Shown here piece by piece: positions 26,669-36,681 of a DNA stretch of 64,000 nt (positions are counted from its first letter, which is position 1; each line of letters begins with the position of its first letter). This stretch comes from Butyricimonas virosa (GTDB lineage Bacteria > Bacteroidota > Bacteroidia > Bacteroidales > Marinifilaceae): the NCBI RefSeq assembly GCF_025148635.1, contig NZ_CP102269.1, forward strand, positions 434,001-498,000. Reading direction: 5' to 3'. Made by a program: the position numbers and the translations under genes. The notes below the pieces were generated by a model. That model did not search any database and was not told the DNA's origin. It saw only the letters and a program-made list of their open reading frames with translations.

Positions 26669-29344
26669 TTAGAACGTGATCTTTAAGTTCACGGAAAAAG
26701 TACGTCCGAAACCATAGAAAACCTTAGCTGTATCTTTATTATGCCCAGCACCATCCTCCGCATCAGCGATATACTCTTTATCCAAAAGATTATTCACGTT
26801 CGCGAAAACCATCACGCCAAACACCTTACTCAACGGGAACCGATAGTTGATATTAGCATCCAGAACACCATATGCCGGCATTCTCCAAGGAGATTCAAAT
26901 GCTTTTTCAGCTCCCAAATCATACCCTAAAGAAGGAGTAAACTTTGCATAATTACGGGCAAAATGAGAATAATCCACTCCCACATGTACCCCTTTCAAAA
27001 ACTGATAACTTCCCCCCAAAGTAAAAGTCGTCTGTGCGGAATTACCCACACGCACATCCTTCATTTTCACAACATTCTGAGCATGATTCTCTCCCCCGAC
27101 CTGGTTTACCGGATCTCCATTCTTATCAACCGGTTCTCCGGATGAATTATAAGCATATCCTTTACCGTCTCCATTCCAATGCCAATCACCCATGGAAAAC
27201 ATCCCGGTAACCTTCAGATCTTTCAACGGACGTAACACGAAATCAACCTCAATCCCTTGATGTAACGCATCCAGCCCGGTCAAATTCACCCGCACCCGTT
27301 CCCCGTTCTTCTCAAAGAAATTGGCCAACGTCTTATCCATCCATGAAGTACGATACAAATTCACGTTGGCATCCAACCAAGATGAACGAAAACCGTACCC
27401 CAACTCAAAAGTAAACACCTTCTCGTTCACGGCATCCGGATTCGTTTCGTTACTCACATCCTGCTGCAAAAATACTCCACCTTGCATGTAAGGAGCCCGG
27501 GAAAAATACCCAATATTTGCAAATACGTTATGATGATCCGTCAAATTATAATTCGCCCCGGCTTTTACCGTTCCACCCAAGAAACTCTCCTTATCCGATT
27601 TCGCCTCATTTTTCGAATAATAAAAACGATCTTTCCGCCAATAAGTTATATTTGAAAGAGACCCGGCAACAAACACGCTCAAAGCATCCCGGTTATATTC
27701 CCCTTGCGCAAAGAAACCTTCCTGCATCATATAACCATCATAATCACGGTAAACAATATCCCCTTTCTTCAATTCCTTGTTTTGCCATGTATAATCGTCA
27801 GCCTTATATTTTACATTCATCCGACTATCATCAATAAAATATTTTCCCCCATACAAATCCACGATCTCATTATAATGCTTTCCTTTATAATAGCGTAAAT
27901 CAATTCCCCCGTATACATCAAAATATTGTCCCAGTTTGGTCGTATATGTAGAAATCAATCCATACCAATTATGCTCGTTCCGGCTCATAGCCATGATCAT
28001 TTCCGAACCGGTCACACTTATCGAATTCAAATTATAAACAGCCGTATAATTAAATGTCCCATCGGCTGCTCTGAAATCACCCGTCGTAGGCTCCCCCTTC
28101 GAAGTTCCATACCAATCATATTTATGAGCTTTATTAGAGCGTCCTCCATATCCGCCTCCTCGCCCTAAAGACAAGTAAAGCACGCTAGACAAACTTGACT
28201 TATCGTTAATCTCCCAAAGGTGATTCAATGAAATTTGAGGCTTGTGATATTTATTATATGCCGAAACTTTCCGCACCTTCTCTCCTTTCCAATCTGCAAA
28301 ACCGTAAGATGGATTATACTTCGTATCGTCCAACTTCTCCCAAGCCTTGATAAGCATCTTATCATTCCTATTACGTTGATTATGCCATTGCGGAGCACCA
28401 AGAGCAGTTAGGGACAATTCATGATTCTCTCCTAATCTCTTGGAAACATTAATAAAATAAGAGTATCCCACGAAATCTGTTCCTTGTATATACCCGTCCC
28501 CCCAAGTTCTTGCTCCCAAAATAGACATGGCCCATCCATTTTTTAACAAACCGGTAGAGAGGCTAAAAGCCACTTTGTTATAACCATCATTCCCCACTCC
28601 GTACGAAACAGAACCTCCGACCTCTGCATTCGTCGTATTCGTCACGATATTAATAGAACCACCAACAGACGGCACTGCAATCTTTGATGCCCCTAATCCT
28701 CGTTGTACTTGAATAAAACGGGTCACATCTGACAAACCTGCCCAGTTGGACCAATAGATTCCACCCCATTCCATCTCGTTCACGGGTACCCCGTTCACCA
28801 TCACAGCTATATTCTCCGTCTCGAATCCCCGCAAATTAATCCGTCCGTCTCCAAATGCCCCCCCCTCTTTCGTGGCATAAACGCTCGGCAAAGATTTCAA
28901 TATCTCCGGAAATTCCTGTGTTGAAAGCTTCTCTTCGATCTCTTTCGCAGTCACCACCGACAAGGCTACCGGAGTCTTCCGGTCCACGGCCAAAGAACCT
29001 TTCACCACCACATCTGCCAAATTAATATATTCCGGCAACATTCCCACTGTCCCCAGATCCATCTTTTTATCATCCACAACAACACTTTTTTTCACTTCCG
29101 AATAACCTACACTCCGAAATACCAACACCACCGTTCCCAAGTTTTCTATCTCCAATTCAAAATATCCATCCGCATCCGTGGCACACCCGACTGTCGTACC
29201 CTCCACGTTCACGGTAGCCCCAACCAACACCTCTTTTGACTGAGAATCAACAACTCTCCCCTTAATTACCCCTTTTGCCATGATATTCCACGACATACCT
29301 AACAGGAACATAGTCCCACAGATCACCTTTAATAACATGCTCAT
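26669..29344 (-). CDS. TonB-dependent outer-membrane receptor with carboxypeptidase-like N-terminal domain
   Basis: An 891-residue receptor with a signal sequence (about 1-23), a carboxypeptidase-regulatory-like domain (about 27-108, GVIKGRVVDSQSKEVLVGATV), a plug (about 120-240: ILKSLPSVYATKEGGAFGDGRINLRGFE, GVPVNEMEWGGIYWSNWAG, VQRGLGASKIAVPSVGGSINI) and a beta-barrel ending in GRTFSVNLKITF. It is of the classical TonB-receptor layout, not SusC; it lacks STN and a SusD partner. Such receptors take up siderophores, vitamins or other small ligands; the ligand here is unknown. It is monocistronic. Confidence 0.9.
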   Translation of the reverse strand: MSMLLKVICGTMFLLGMSWNIMAKGVIKGRVVDSQSKEVLVGATVNVEGTTVGCATDADGYFELEIENLGTVVLVFRSVGYSEVKKSVVVDDKKMDLGTVGMLPEYINLADVVVKGSLAVDRKTPVALSVVTAKEIEEKLSTQEFPEILKSLPSVYATKEGGAFGDGRINLRGFETENIAVMVNGVPVNEMEWGGIYWSNWAGLSDVTRFIQVQRGLGASKIAVPSVGGSINIVTNTTNAEVGGSVSYGVGNDGYNKVAFSLSTGLLKNGWAMSILGARTWGDGYIQGTDFVGYSYFINVSKRLGENHELSLTALGAPQWHNQRNRNDKMLIKAWEKLDDTKYNPSYGFADWKGEKVRKVSAYNKYHKPQISLNHLWEINDKSSLSSVLYLSLGRGGGYGGRSNKAHKYDWYGTSKGEPTTGDFRAADGTFNYTAVYNLNSISVTGSEMIMAMSRNEHNWYGLISTYTTKLGQYFDVYGGIDLRYYKGKHYNEIVDLYGGKYFIDDSRMNVKYKADDYTWQNKELKKGDIVYRDYDGYMMQEGFFAQGEYNRDALSVFVAGSLSNITYWRKDRFYYSKNEAKSDKESFLGGTVKAGANYNLTDHHNVFANIGYFSRAPYMQGGVFLQQDVSNETNPDAVNEKVFTFELGYGFRSSWLDANVNLYRTSWMDKTLANFFEKNGERVRVNLTGLDALHQGIEVDFVLRPLKDLKVTGMFSMGDWHWNGDGKGYAYNSSGEPVDKNGDPVNQVGGENHAQNVVKMKDVRVGNSAQTTFTLGGSYQFLKGVHVGVDYSHFARNYAKFTPSLGYDLGAEKAFESPWRMPAYGVLDANINYRFPLSKVFGVMVFANVNNLLDKEYIADAEDGAGHNKDTAKVFYGFGRTFSVNLKITF

Positions 29345-29702
29345 ATCACCCTTATTTTAACTCAACAAACAAAGTACCTACTATTTAGCACAAATCATGC
29401 TTGCGAAGGTAAGTATTTATTTACAACACTCCTAATCATTTATTAGTTTTATTATGCAGTTGCGATGAGATGTTCATAATCAGAAAAAAAGGTATTCTTC
29501 CAAACAAATTATCGAAAAAAATCTAGCAAATTTTGCATATAAAAAAGAGGTGCCCATATCGTCAACATTCACTCCTTTAACCTCCATCAGCTTCGCCGCC
29601 AAGAGAGTACGGCGAAGCCGGAAGGAATCTGAATATGACTTTCAGGGCTTCCTCTTCAAAAGCACACCATCAATTCAATCGATCCGATAAAATCAAAAAT
29701 TC
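29345..29702. other. Intergenic region between the gldFG-like 3' end and the TonB receptor 5' end
   Basis: A 358-bp stretch without a credible gene. It should contain the TonB receptor promoter, but no clean TTTG/TAnnTTTG pair is visible; the nearest -7 is TACCTTCG on the minus strand (29404-29411). It also holds the hairpin at 29591-29617. Confidence 0.55.
29591..29617 (-). terminator. Hairpin downstream of the gldFG-like gene
   Basis: 8-bp arms CTTCGCCG and CGGCGAAG enclose 11 nt, 86 bp after the stop codon. No T tract follows on the transcribed strand, so it may be an mRNA 3'-end structure instead of an intrinsic terminator. Confidence 0.4.
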
Positions 29703-32003
29703 CTATCTTCCCCTCCTCCTTAACAAAATAAAGACTGCGGCAACCAGCATCAAACAAGGCAAAATCCAAGACAGGAATATATCCCAGAAACGCACAAGAG
29801 AACCGCCAACTTTATAATCATCATCCAAAAGTGCCGGTCTACGAACATCAATAGGTACCTCGCCATCCGACAACCAATAAAATCCCCCCATAATCAAAGT
29901 GTAATTGGCAGAACGAATTCCCGCACGTCCCATACTCAACTCTCCATTGCTAATACAATCGGCATCCCCCAAGATTATGATTCGCTGTTCACGTTCCCCC
30001 ACCTGACGAGTCAACGCCACAGAAGTGATATATTTCTGTTGAACCTCCCCGCTGGCAACATCCAAGCTTACAGAATCATCTACAAAATCTGTTGTCTGCA
30101 ACTCATTCCATACCAACGAATCCGTCTCAAACAACGGGGTCAGCTTAAATCCTTTATCTTCCCCGTATGTCAAAGCAGAAGCAGAAGGCATTGTCACACA
30201 ATACCCTTGATCCAATATGGCTCCAAAATAATATATTTGTTCACAAGCCTCCCGAGTTGGTAAAGTCTGAATTAATTCCGGGGCAAAATCCTTTGTCGGT
30301 TTAACCAGAATACCCGGCACCATCTGTACCCCAAAATCTGCCAAAACAGGCCCCATAACATCCCTCCTGTTCGGTTCACTCAGGATGATCAAATTCCCTC
30401 CCCGGGCAACATATTTTTCCCAATTCACCCGTTGTTCCGGTGTAAACGGACTACGCATTTCCGCAAGCAGCAAAATATTAATCTCTTCCGATATTTCATT
30501 ATCCAAAGAAACCTCTTTTACATCAAACCCTTGATTCATCAACGCATAACGAAAATGCCGATCTTCCCCGAAAGCCGTGTAATTTCGATCTCCGGTCTGA
30601 TGGATATTCCGTTCTCCATGTCCGGTTACAACTCCCACGGTCGGCAATTTCATGGCCAGCCTCTTCATCGCTGCCGTAATCTCGGCCTCCTTCGGCATCC
30701 GGTCCATTCCTCTGAATATGCGTAAAAATGTCTTTTCCCCACTTTCCCGTTCCAACACTCTCACAAACCAATTATCCTCTCTCACTAAATCAATTTTCGC
30801 TCTTATTTGTTCTGGAGTCAACACCTTTGTCGAATCCAACCCGTAAATTGTCATTGCCTCATGCGCCCGTTCTTTCAACGATTTAGTCTGCATATACCGA
30901 CTCGGTTCCACCCCAAGAAGCGTATCATAATAATACACGTATTTCATCTCAATTTCCGGTTTGAAACGAGTATAATGACGGAAATTCTGCTGGTCAGACT
31001 TGTAAGCGCTAGGTACTCCCCAATAGATATTATTATCATCCAACAAATTTACGTAGGTCGTAATAGTCAATCCTCCTTTTAATTGGGAGATCACTTCCTG
31101 ACTATGCTCCGTTAAAGTATTTCTTTTGGTAGCGGTGGCATCATAGTAGGTCATCAAAGACGGACGAGAAGTAAAATACCCTAATACCACAATAACCATG
31201 ATCACCCCTAGATACTGTCCAGATGTTTTTGTCCACCGTTGTTTCTGCCGAGCGGCTTGCAAACGGATCGTCGCTAAAGTCAGAAACATAGCTGTCACGA
31301 TGATAAAATACAGTAAATCTTCACTACAAATCAATCCCCGAATAAACTCATTCGCCCGTCCGGAAATAGAAAGCCAATAAGTGATTTCCCGTACGAACTC
31401 AACATCCTGCCACATACTTCCCACGTAATTTAACACGCCCAAAATCGTCAAGGTCAGCATGGCCGCCACCACTTGATACGAAGTCAGGCTAGACATGAAC
31501 AACCCGACCGCCGCATAAACACAAAGCAGCAAATACAACCCCAGTAATCCGGTAAACACCATCGGATAGTCAAAATCCTTAATGGAACACCAGGCCACGA
31601 CAATATAAATTAACAACACGAACATCATCACCAATCCGTATATCATCATAGACAAATACTTACCAAAAATAATCTGTCTGTTCGTCACGGGTGAAGAATA
31701 CAACAATTTGATGGAACCACTGCTCAACTCCCGGCTCATCACTCCCATGGTCAACAGAGGAATGTACAAATACAAATATCCCTGAATTACTGGAAATATT
31801 CCACCGCTCCATTGATCCACAAAAAGTTTGTATGTCAAATCCGACAAAGAGTATCCCAACTCCTTACCCATAACCATTCCTGCCAGATGTCCCCCGAAAA
31901 TTCCGGCACTCTGGAACGTGAAAATAATCAATATCAACCACGCAATGGGAGAATAAAACAAAGATTGTAACTCCGCACGTGCTATATCATATATATTTCT
32001 CAT
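29703..32003 (-). CDS. Fused GldF-GldG type ABC transporter permease and auxiliary protein
   Basis: A 766-residue fusion. Residues about 1-245 are an ABC-2 permease like GldF, with six spans and the segment MSRELSSGSIKLLYSSPV. Residues about 260-765 match GldG: one span (about 262-278), a large periplasmic domain (ATATKRNTLTEHSQEVISQL; GVVTGHGERN; INILLLAEMRSPFTPEQRVNWEKYVARGGNLIILSEPNRRD), and a C-terminal span followed by LLRRRGR. In gliding Bacteroidota GldA, GldF and GldG are required for motility; gut Bacteroidales do not glide, so the role here is probably another envelope function (inference). It follows its ATPase gene by 14 bp. Confidence 0.9.
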   Translation of the reverse strand: MRNIYDIARAELQSLFYSPIAWLILIIFTFQSAGIFGGHLAGMVMGKELGYSLSDLTYKLFVDQWSGGIFPVIQGYLYLYIPLLTMGVMSRELSSGSIKLLYSSPVTNRQIIFGKYLSMMIYGLVMMFVLLIYIVVAWCSIKDFDYPMVFTGLLGLYLLLCVYAAVGLFMSSLTSYQVVAAMLTLTILGVLNYVGSMWQDVEFVREITYWLSISGRANEFIRGLICSEDLLYFIIVTAMFLTLATIRLQAARQKQRWTKTSGQYLGVIMVIVVLGYFTSRPSLMTYYDATATKRNTLTEHSQEVISQLKGGLTITTYVNLLDDNNIYWGVPSAYKSDQQNFRHYTRFKPEIEMKYVYYYDTLLGVEPSRYMQTKSLKERAHEAMTIYGLDSTKVLTPEQIRAKIDLVREDNWFVRVLERESGEKTFLRIFRGMDRMPKEAEITAAMKRLAMKLPTVGVVTGHGERNIHQTGDRNYTAFGEDRHFRYALMNQGFDVKEVSLDNEISEEINILLLAEMRSPFTPEQRVNWEKYVARGGNLIILSEPNRRDVMGPVLADFGVQMVPGILVKPTKDFAPELIQTLPTREACEQIYYFGAILDQGYCVTMPSASALTYGEDKGFKLTPLFETDSLVWNELQTTDFVDDSVSLDVASGEVQQKYITSVALTRQVGEREQRIIILGDADCISNGELSMGRAGIRSANYTLIMGGFYWLSDGEVPIDVRRPALLDDDYKVGGSLVRFWDIFLSWILPCLMLVAAVFILLRRRGR

Positions 32004-32017
32004 ACTATCCTATTTTA

Positions 32018-32947
32018 TTATTTCTTGATTTTAGACAATTCGGCAAAAATATCATCCAAAGAACTTTTCTCCAGCCGGACTTCAGTCAGTCGCCAATCTT
32101 TCGCAACACTGGTCTGCACCACTCTCTCGATCATTTCTTGAGGTGAGTCAGAAAACCGTAACCGATAATTCGATCCTCCCAATTCATCCACGTCAACCAC
32201 CCCGGGGAGCTGCTTTAATTCCTCTATCGGTGGAGCTGCTACCAACGTGGCAAACACCGTGTTCGGTAAAATATAGTTATCAAACTCATCCACTGTACCG
32301 GAAAAAACCAAAGTCCCCTGCCCGATCATCCGTATATAATTACAGGTTGCCTGTACCTCCGAAAGAATATGAGTAGACAAAACGACCGTACATTCTTCGG
32401 CAATCGCTTTAATCAAGTGCCGGATCTCTAAAATCTGATTCGGGTCCAACCCGTTTGTCGGCTCATCCAGTACCACGAAATCCGGACGATGGATAATCGC
32501 TTGAGCAATACCCACCCGCTGCTGGTAACCACCAGACAAATTATGAATCAGCCTTTTTCTAAAATGAGAAATACCGCAACGTGCCAGTACCTCATCCACG
32601 ACCTTTCCTTCCTCCGCCCGGGCAATCTGGCGTAACCGGGCACAATAAGTCAGGTATTCCTCCACCGTCAAATCCGTGTGTAAAGGAGGTTTTTGAGGCA
32701 AGAAACCGATATGCCTTTTCGCTTCCACCGGATTATCCCGCATATCAATTCCCTTGATAAACACGTTACCTTCAGTTTGTTTCAACACTCCGCAAATAAT
32801 ATTCATGGTGGTAGATTTACCGGCCCCGTTAGAGCCGAGTAAACCGTAAACACCATTTTGAGTAATTTCAAAATTAATATCCCGTATCGCCCACTGCACA
32901 CTATAGCGATGCGACAGGTTTTCCACCTTTAAAATTGATTGTTCCAT
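32018..32947 (-). CDS. GldA-type ABC transporter ATP-binding protein
   Basis: A 309-residue ATPase from ATG 32947 (MEQSILKVENLSHRYS), preferred over an in-frame start 17 codons upstream because the ABC domain begins at once. Motifs: Walker A GLLGSNGAGKST (about 40), Q-loop LPQKPPLHTDL, signature LSGGYQQRVGIAQAI, Walker B FVVLDEPTNGLDP, H-loop LSTHILSE. The C-terminal 80 residues form the extra domain found in GldA/CcmA-like ATPases. It powers the fused permease encoded immediately downstream. Confidence 0.92.
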   Translation of the reverse strand: MEQSILKVENLSHRYSVQWAIRDINFEITQNGVYGLLGSNGAGKSTTMNIICGVLKQTEGNVFIKGIDMRDNPVEAKRHIGFLPQKPPLHTDLTVEEYLTYCARLRQIARAEEGKVVDEVLARCGISHFRKRLIHNLSGGYQQRVGIAQAIIHRPDFVVLDEPTNGLDPNQILEIRHLIKAIAEECTVVLSTHILSEVQATCNYIRMIGQGTLVFSGTVDEFDNYILPNTVFATLVAAPPIEELKQLPGVVDVDELGGSNYRLRFSDSPQEMIERVVQTSVAKDWRLTEVRLEKSSLDDIFAELSKIKK

Positions 32948-33023
32948 ACAATGATTTATATAATAGTTTACCCGACGAATAGACTTATCCGTCAACATCC
33001 TTTCAATAATTTTGAATTAACAA

Positions 33024-34445
33024 TCAGTTTTCGTTATAGCTACGATTCCTGGGTTTATACAACATTTCCACGATCTCCCCGGCAACTCCTTCTTCTTTCC
33101 ATTTCAACCCTTTCGTCTCAACATCATAACAATAAACAGCTCCTCGATACTCTCCGTTCGGGGCATCTACTGCCACATACAATTCTGATTTATCCTCATT
33201 TAATATCATTTTTTTGATCAAACTACCGGAAACTCCCACGGTATAATCCGATTGCGTCGGGAAATTTCCCGCAGACAAATAATTATAGCGATAAATCTCG
33301 TTTCCAACCGAATAATACAAAATATTCTCTTTCGTGCTTGATGCAAACACACTTTGGCCATTTATTTCCGCTGCCGCCGGATATACCGATTTAAATTCAA
33401 AAACCGTAACTTTTGACCAATTAACATATTGCTCGGATATATTCAGATATACCACCTGATTTTGTCCATTCTTATCTTCCAACAGAATAAGTATATCTTC
33501 TTCGCTTACCCCAAGAAGCATTCCATATATTCTATCCACTTCAACCACTTCATCTCCGTCCTTGATCGGATGAGGCAAGACATCATTCGCACTAAATAAA
33601 ACTTGATTCTTCATGTCAAATGCCAACAAATACCTATGATACTTTTCTCCATAAACAACCACTCGATCAGACAACTCTGCATCCGGGAAACTTCCATATT
33701 TTCCCGTTAATCCCTGTTGAAAATTATTCCGGAAATAAGCGTTATGACAATCATAATCCAATGTTTTTCCATCAGTCATAATATACAAATTATGATCTTT
33801 TTCCAGTATCCGATCCACCCCCTCTTCCGGGTAAGCGATCTCTTCCAGCACCTGCATCGTATAATAATCCAATTTCAAAAAACGGAAAGGATTCCCTGTA
33901 ACAAGATAAATATAAGGGGTATAATATTCCGTTGGAGAGCAAACTATAGCTACCGGCTCAGTTCCCAAAGGTATCCCCGCATTATTCAACGCATACACAT
34001 CTTTTTCAAACCCTCTCTCCGGCCAGTTATCATTACGGAAAGAAATTATCGAATGCCCGTCATATTTACTGAAAAGCAAAAGACCTTCGTCATAAGGATT
34101 AGGTACTCGCAATTTAAACTCCTTGAAAATAGCTCCATCCTCATTATAAACCTTCAAACGGCAAGGAAAAAGTCCGCAACTATCATAAGCATACGTCAAA
34201 ACTCGCTCTGTTGAAACTACCTCATAATTGATCTGCCATTCATACGACAAAGCTTTATCTTGACTTTCCTGCTTCATTTCGGGAGCTTCAATCATAAATT
34301 CTACGTTTCTCTCCGCATAATACAAGGTATCCAACTCCATCTTAAACGATAAGTAAGAAATGGCATTTTCACCCATTTTCGTCTGGTCATCCAAACAACC
34401 GATCAACGAAAACAAAACTACAACGATTGATATTAATTGTTTCAT
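33024..34445 (-). CDS. PKD-like family lipoprotein (locus C)
   Basis: A 473-residue lipoprotein, lipobox LFSLIGC with Cys17. The N-terminal part (about 20-130) has the PKD-like segment LSYEWQINYEVVSTERVLTYAYDSCGLFPCRLKVYNEDG; the rest (about 140-465) has repeating beta-strand patterns (LLLFSKYDGHSIISF; LYIMTDGK; LLAFDMKNQVLFSAND; LYVAVDAPNGEYRGAVYCYD) suggestive of a propeller. I recognise this as the PKD-like lipoprotein that accompanies SusC-SusD-DUF4843 loci in Bacteroidota. It is likely surface exposed and ligand binding. Last gene of locus C, 31 bp after DUF4843. Confidence 0.78.
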   Translation of the reverse strand: MKQLISIVVVLFSLIGCLDDQTKMGENAISYLSFKMELDTLYYAERNVEFMIEAPEMKQESQDKALSYEWQINYEVVSTERVLTYAYDSCGLFPCRLKVYNEDGAIFKEFKLRVPNPYDEGLLLFSKYDGHSIISFRNDNWPERGFEKDVYALNNAGIPLGTEPVAIVCSPTEYYTPYIYLVTGNPFRFLKLDYYTMQVLEEIAYPEEGVDRILEKDHNLYIMTDGKTLDYDCHNAYFRNNFQQGLTGKYGSFPDAELSDRVVVYGEKYHRYLLAFDMKNQVLFSANDVLPHPIKDGDEVVEVDRIYGMLLGVSEEDILILLEDKNGQNQVVYLNISEQYVNWSKVTVFEFKSVYPAAAEINGQSVFASSTKENILYYSVGNEIYRYNYLSAGNFPTQSDYTVGVSGSLIKKMILNEDKSELYVAVDAPNGEYRGAVYCYDVETKGLKWKEEGVAGEIVEMLYKPRNRSYNEN

Positions 34446-34476
34446 CTGCTCTGCTTTTTAATTCATTAAAAATCTA

Positions 34477-35169
34477 CTACTCGTAAGGCCACGGTGTTGC
34501 TTCGGGAAACTCCATACCAAACTCCGGATGTAACTTAAAATAATCATACATTTTTTTCCCACACAAAATCACTTGAATCATGCGACTAACATACTCCTCA
34601 TAACTGATTGGTCCACCCCAGTATTCCATCATTTTCTGATACTTTTCCGGACGATAAGCCCCCCAGTACACGAACTCCAAAGCATACCACCAATCCGGTT
34701 CCTGCAAATAATTACTAAACACCACCTTACTCTGCAACTTTTCCTTTACACCCAACCCGAACTCATCATTTACCTCCAAATCCAACACGATCCGATACAC
34801 AGTGTCTACCATCGGGTCTATTTTACTTCTCAACAATTCGATCGGGATATAAGCATTCACGGAATCCTTATCCATCACAAATTCCCCAGGCAACAAGGTA
34901 TAAACATCTTCCGGAGCTGTCGTTAAGTCTTTATTTACATTAACCTTAAACTTCCTACTCTCTCCAAGAGGTTCCCCCAATACTTTCACCGGAACCTGCA
35001 CCGTGTAGGTTTCCACATCCATCAGCATCTCTCCCAAACGACAGATAAGACTGTCCTTTACAAAATAAACACGGTCTATATCCTCGTAATACCCGCTTTC
35101 TCCATTTTCATCACACCCTGCCAATAAACAGGCCGCAAACACGATTAACAATATATATAACTTTCTCAT
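34477..35169 (-). CDS. DUF4843 lipoprotein (locus C)
   Basis: A 230-residue lipoprotein from ATG 35169, which opens the signal peptide MRKLYILLIVFAACLLAGC (Cys19); a longer in-frame start lies 21 codons upstream inside the SusD 3' end and is less likely. The body has beta-rich segments such as VETYTVQVPVKVLGEPLGE and YRIVLDLEVNDEFGLG, then an aromatic C-terminal part (EPDWWYALEFVYWGAYRPEKY). It matches DUF4843, a family found between SusD and PKD-like lipoproteins. No activity is known to me. Starts 10 bp after the SusD stop. Confidence 0.8.
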   Translation of the reverse strand: MRKLYILLIVFAACLLAGCDENGESGYYEDIDRVYFVKDSLICRLGEMLMDVETYTVQVPVKVLGEPLGESRKFKVNVNKDLTTAPEDVYTLLPGEFVMDKDSVNAYIPIELLRSKIDPMVDTVYRIVLDLEVNDEFGLGVKEKLQSKVVFSNYLQEPDWWYALEFVYWGAYRPEKYQKMMEYWGGPISYEEYVSRMIQVILCGKKMYDYFKLHPEFGMEFPEATPWPYE

Positions 35170-35179
35170 CTTTTTATAT

Positions 35180-36658
35180 TTATTGGTTAGTAACTCCATA
35201 TTCCTGCTCGGACTTAGGCCATGGAAGAACAAAAATATCCTTGGAGGGAACTATATCTACTTTATCTTGAAAATCCCGGAAACCTAAGTTATGACACTTG
35301 TAAAAACCAAACATCTGGCCTTCCCCGTAAAATTCTCTCATGCGTTCCCTCGTCATCTCCTTCATAAATTTATCCCGCGAATCAACCAAGGACACCTCTA
35401 TATCGGCTAATCCTCTACTCCCTCGAACTGCATTTAAATAATCGAGTGCCTTCTCTTTATCTTTCGAATAATTTACCTCTGCCAAGATATAGTACATTTC
35501 AGGCAAACGCACCAAACAACTTCCTCTAAAATAGAGGGTTGGTTTATTACTTGCCATCTCCGTCGAATTCAAAAGTCGAATAAAAAGATGCCCGTCATAC
35601 CCCTTATCCTGGAAAAAGCTTGTATATCGCAAATCCTTACTATCTGCCGTAAATTGTGCCACCTCGTACAAAGCTTTTATATCTGTCCGTTGAGATGCAT
35701 TCAATGTAACAGCATTATTCAAGAACAATTCTTTATAATCCGTGTACATTTTATTGGTAAATACCCCCCAAAGCAACTCCGTGTGCTTCCCGTAACGTTT
35801 TACATGATCGAAATTCTGCCGTTCTGTCAATCCCACTTCCGGAGAAGCAACCACTTTATCCGCATAATAAGCGGCACTATCCAAATCCCCTTTGGTATAA
35901 AATACCCTGGCCTTAATCGCCCATGCGGCGTACAAATTACAATGTGAATAACGTTTCTTATGATAAGAATCTTCTGCAAAATCATTATAAATATCACCAT
36001 CCCCAGCCAAATTACGTGTAGCCACATTCAAATCTGCCAACACATTATCGTAACACTGTGCCAACGTGTAGACTTTCTTATTACTCAAATCAAACGTATA
36101 GGCATAAGGAATTCCTCCCGCCTCCGGATTCGTTCGGTAATTATCACAAAACAAACGCATTACCTCGAAATGTAAAAAAGCTCTTACCGCATAGGCCTCA
36201 CCCTTGATTAATTTCAAGTCTGGATCCTTATTTAAAGCCTCATGATCTACATTGACAATCACATTATTCACATAAGAAATACACTCATACAACTTCGTCC
36301 AGATAGATTCTATCTGCTTTTCCATCCGCTGATCCTTATAATTATAAACCGAGGCATACTTAATATAAGCATATTTACTAGCGGTCCACCCCTCGCTCGC
36401 ATCAGCAAACAACCCGTATTCATCTCCGAACTGCTGGGCAAGAACATCTACCAATCCCCAATTCATCATCATCCCGAATAACTCCCCTTGGGCCATCGAC
36501 GCATAAATCCCGTACATCGCATCCCGATATCCTTGCACGTCTTTAAACTGCTCATCCTGAATTAACTCCCCCTCCGGCTTGATATCCAAAAAGCTGTTAC
36601 AACTACCCAACGAAAGTAGCATCAGCATCACCATCCAAATATATCCTCTATTTTTCAT
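35180..36658 (-). CDS. SusD/RagB-family outer-membrane lipoprotein (locus C)
   Basis: A 492-residue surface lipoprotein from ATG 36658 (MKNRGYIWMVMLMLLSLGSC, Cys20); a TTG nine codons earlier would overlap the SusC stop and is not needed. SusD features: FLDIKPEGELIQDEQFKDVQGYRDAMYGIY, EAYAVRAFLHFEVMRLFCD (about 157-175), then RLPEMYYILAEVNYSKD, LDYLNAVRGSRGL and ERMREFYGEGQMFGFYK near the C-terminus. It partners the SusC encoded 23 bp upstream. With the DUF4843 and PKD-like lipoproteins it forms a four-part surface complex candidate. Ligand unknown. Confidence 0.95.
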   Translation of the reverse strand: MKNRGYIWMVMLMLLSLGSCNSFLDIKPEGELIQDEQFKDVQGYRDAMYGIYASMAQGELFGMMMNWGLVDVLAQQFGDEYGLFADASEGWTASKYAYIKYASVYNYKDQRMEKQIESIWTKLYECISYVNNVIVNVDHEALNKDPDLKLIKGEAYAVRAFLHFEVMRLFCDNYRTNPEAGGIPYAYTFDLSNKKVYTLAQCYDNVLADLNVATRNLAGDGDIYNDFAEDSYHKKRYSHCNLYAAWAIKARVFYTKGDLDSAAYYADKVVASPEVGLTERQNFDHVKRYGKHTELLWGVFTNKMYTDYKELFLNNAVTLNASQRTDIKALYEVAQFTADSKDLRYTSFFQDKGYDGHLFIRLLNSTEMASNKPTLYFRGSCLVRLPEMYYILAEVNYSKDKEKALDYLNAVRGSRGLADIEVSLVDSRDKFMKEMTRERMREFYGEGQMFGFYKCHNLGFRDFQDKVDIVPSKDIFVLPWPKSEQEYGVTNQ

Positions 36659-36681
36659 ATCATCTGTTTTAGTAGTTCGTA

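Noticed and set aside
33717..34214. Plus-strand frame of 165 codons opposite the PKD-like lipoprotein
   Set aside because: Isoleucine-rich shadow of an AT-rich beta-strand gene; no promoter or recognisable motif.
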